A stretch of 64,000 nt of DNA from Anas platyrhynchos (lineage: Eukaryota; Chordata; Aves; Anseriformes; Anatidae), in contig NC_092594.1 in NCBI RefSeq assembly GCF_047663525.1, positions 34,395,001-34,459,000 on the forward strand, read 5' to 3'. Made by a program: the position numbers and the translations under genes. The notes under the pieces are model-generated. The model was not told the origin of the DNA and did not search any database. It saw nothing but the letters and a program-made list of their open reading frames with translations. Each line of letters opens with the position of its first letter. Position 1 is the first letter of the stretch. Positions 63,725 through 64,000 of this stretch are shown in pieces.

Positions 63725-64000
63725 CTGATCAAAGAGACAAAACCATCTTGGATTGATTTGCCGGGGCGGTGTTTTAACTGCGAGGGTTTGAGGCTATACA
63801 GGAGGCATGGTCTGCAGGGAAAGCTGATATCTCTTATTAAACCAGCAGGCAGCACTGGATGAGGAGCTAAGCTTGGGGCTTTGTGCCTGAAAGTCTGGCT
63901 GTGGTCTATTTTTTCCTGCTGTGCTGGGTGGGGAGTGAATAATGGTATGAGCCCCGGCCCAGCCACTCTGGCTACAGGACCATGCCAGGGCGGGAGGTTG
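63725..64000. other. Right edge, unassigned
   Basis: No gene is supported. The open minus-strand frame here continues into the TTC22-like exon in the wrong frame and has no similarity that I recognise. Confidence 0.5.

Overview
The window looks like a GC-rich, repeat-poor, gene-dense stretch of an avian (bird) genome. The reasons are a diagnostic CR1 LINE 3' end at about 38.04-38.27 kb, small introns in most genes, CpG-island promoters, and a gene order matching the vertebrate SSBP3-ACOT11-TTC4-PARS2-(TTC22) block known from human 1p32. The species cannot be named from the sequence alone.

Layout. (1) 1-31.5 kb, minus strand: the 5' part of SSBP3. Coding exons 1-4 are packed into 30.19-31.15 kb. 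Exon 5 lies 27.5 kb away at 2.6 kb, and later exons are beyond the left edge. The giant intron 4 holds no convincing gene, but has several AT-rich blocks resembling conserved regulatory elements. (2) 31.2-43 kb: intergenic. It holds the SSBP3 CpG-island promoter, a G/T-skewed minisatellite (36.4-37.25 kb), a second CpG-island promoter (37.5-37.86 kb) with no assigned gene, a CR1 fragment, and several short exact tandem motifs. (3) 43.0-50.5 kb, plus strand: ACOT11, 16 coding exons giving a 595-aa acyl-CoA thioesterase with two hotdog domains and a START domain. (4) 51.2-52.4 kb, plus strand: a three-exon TMEM205-like membrane protein gene with a TATA-type promoter. (5) 52.5-59.3 kb, minus strand: TTC4, 10 exons, a 375-aa TPR co-chaperone whose 3' end converges on the TMEM205-like gene. 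(6) 61.35-62.74 kb, minus strand: PARS2, a single-exon mitochondrial prolyl-tRNA synthetase. (7) 63.49-63.72 kb, minus strand: an isolated exon-like sequence related to TTC22, frameshifted and without the downstream exons a working gene would need.

The genes do not form one pathway. SSBP3 is a nuclear transcription cofactor, ACOT11 acts in fatty acyl-CoA metabolism, TTC4 is an HSP70/HSP90 co-chaperone, and PARS2 serves mitochondrial translation. They share a neighbourhood rather than a function. I found no convincing new biological system. The most interesting items are the TMEM205-like gene standing where mammals have FAM151A and MROH7, the TTC22-like relic, the unassigned CpG promoter, the in-frame open 5' leader of SSBP3, and several helically phased duplicated regulatory motifs.
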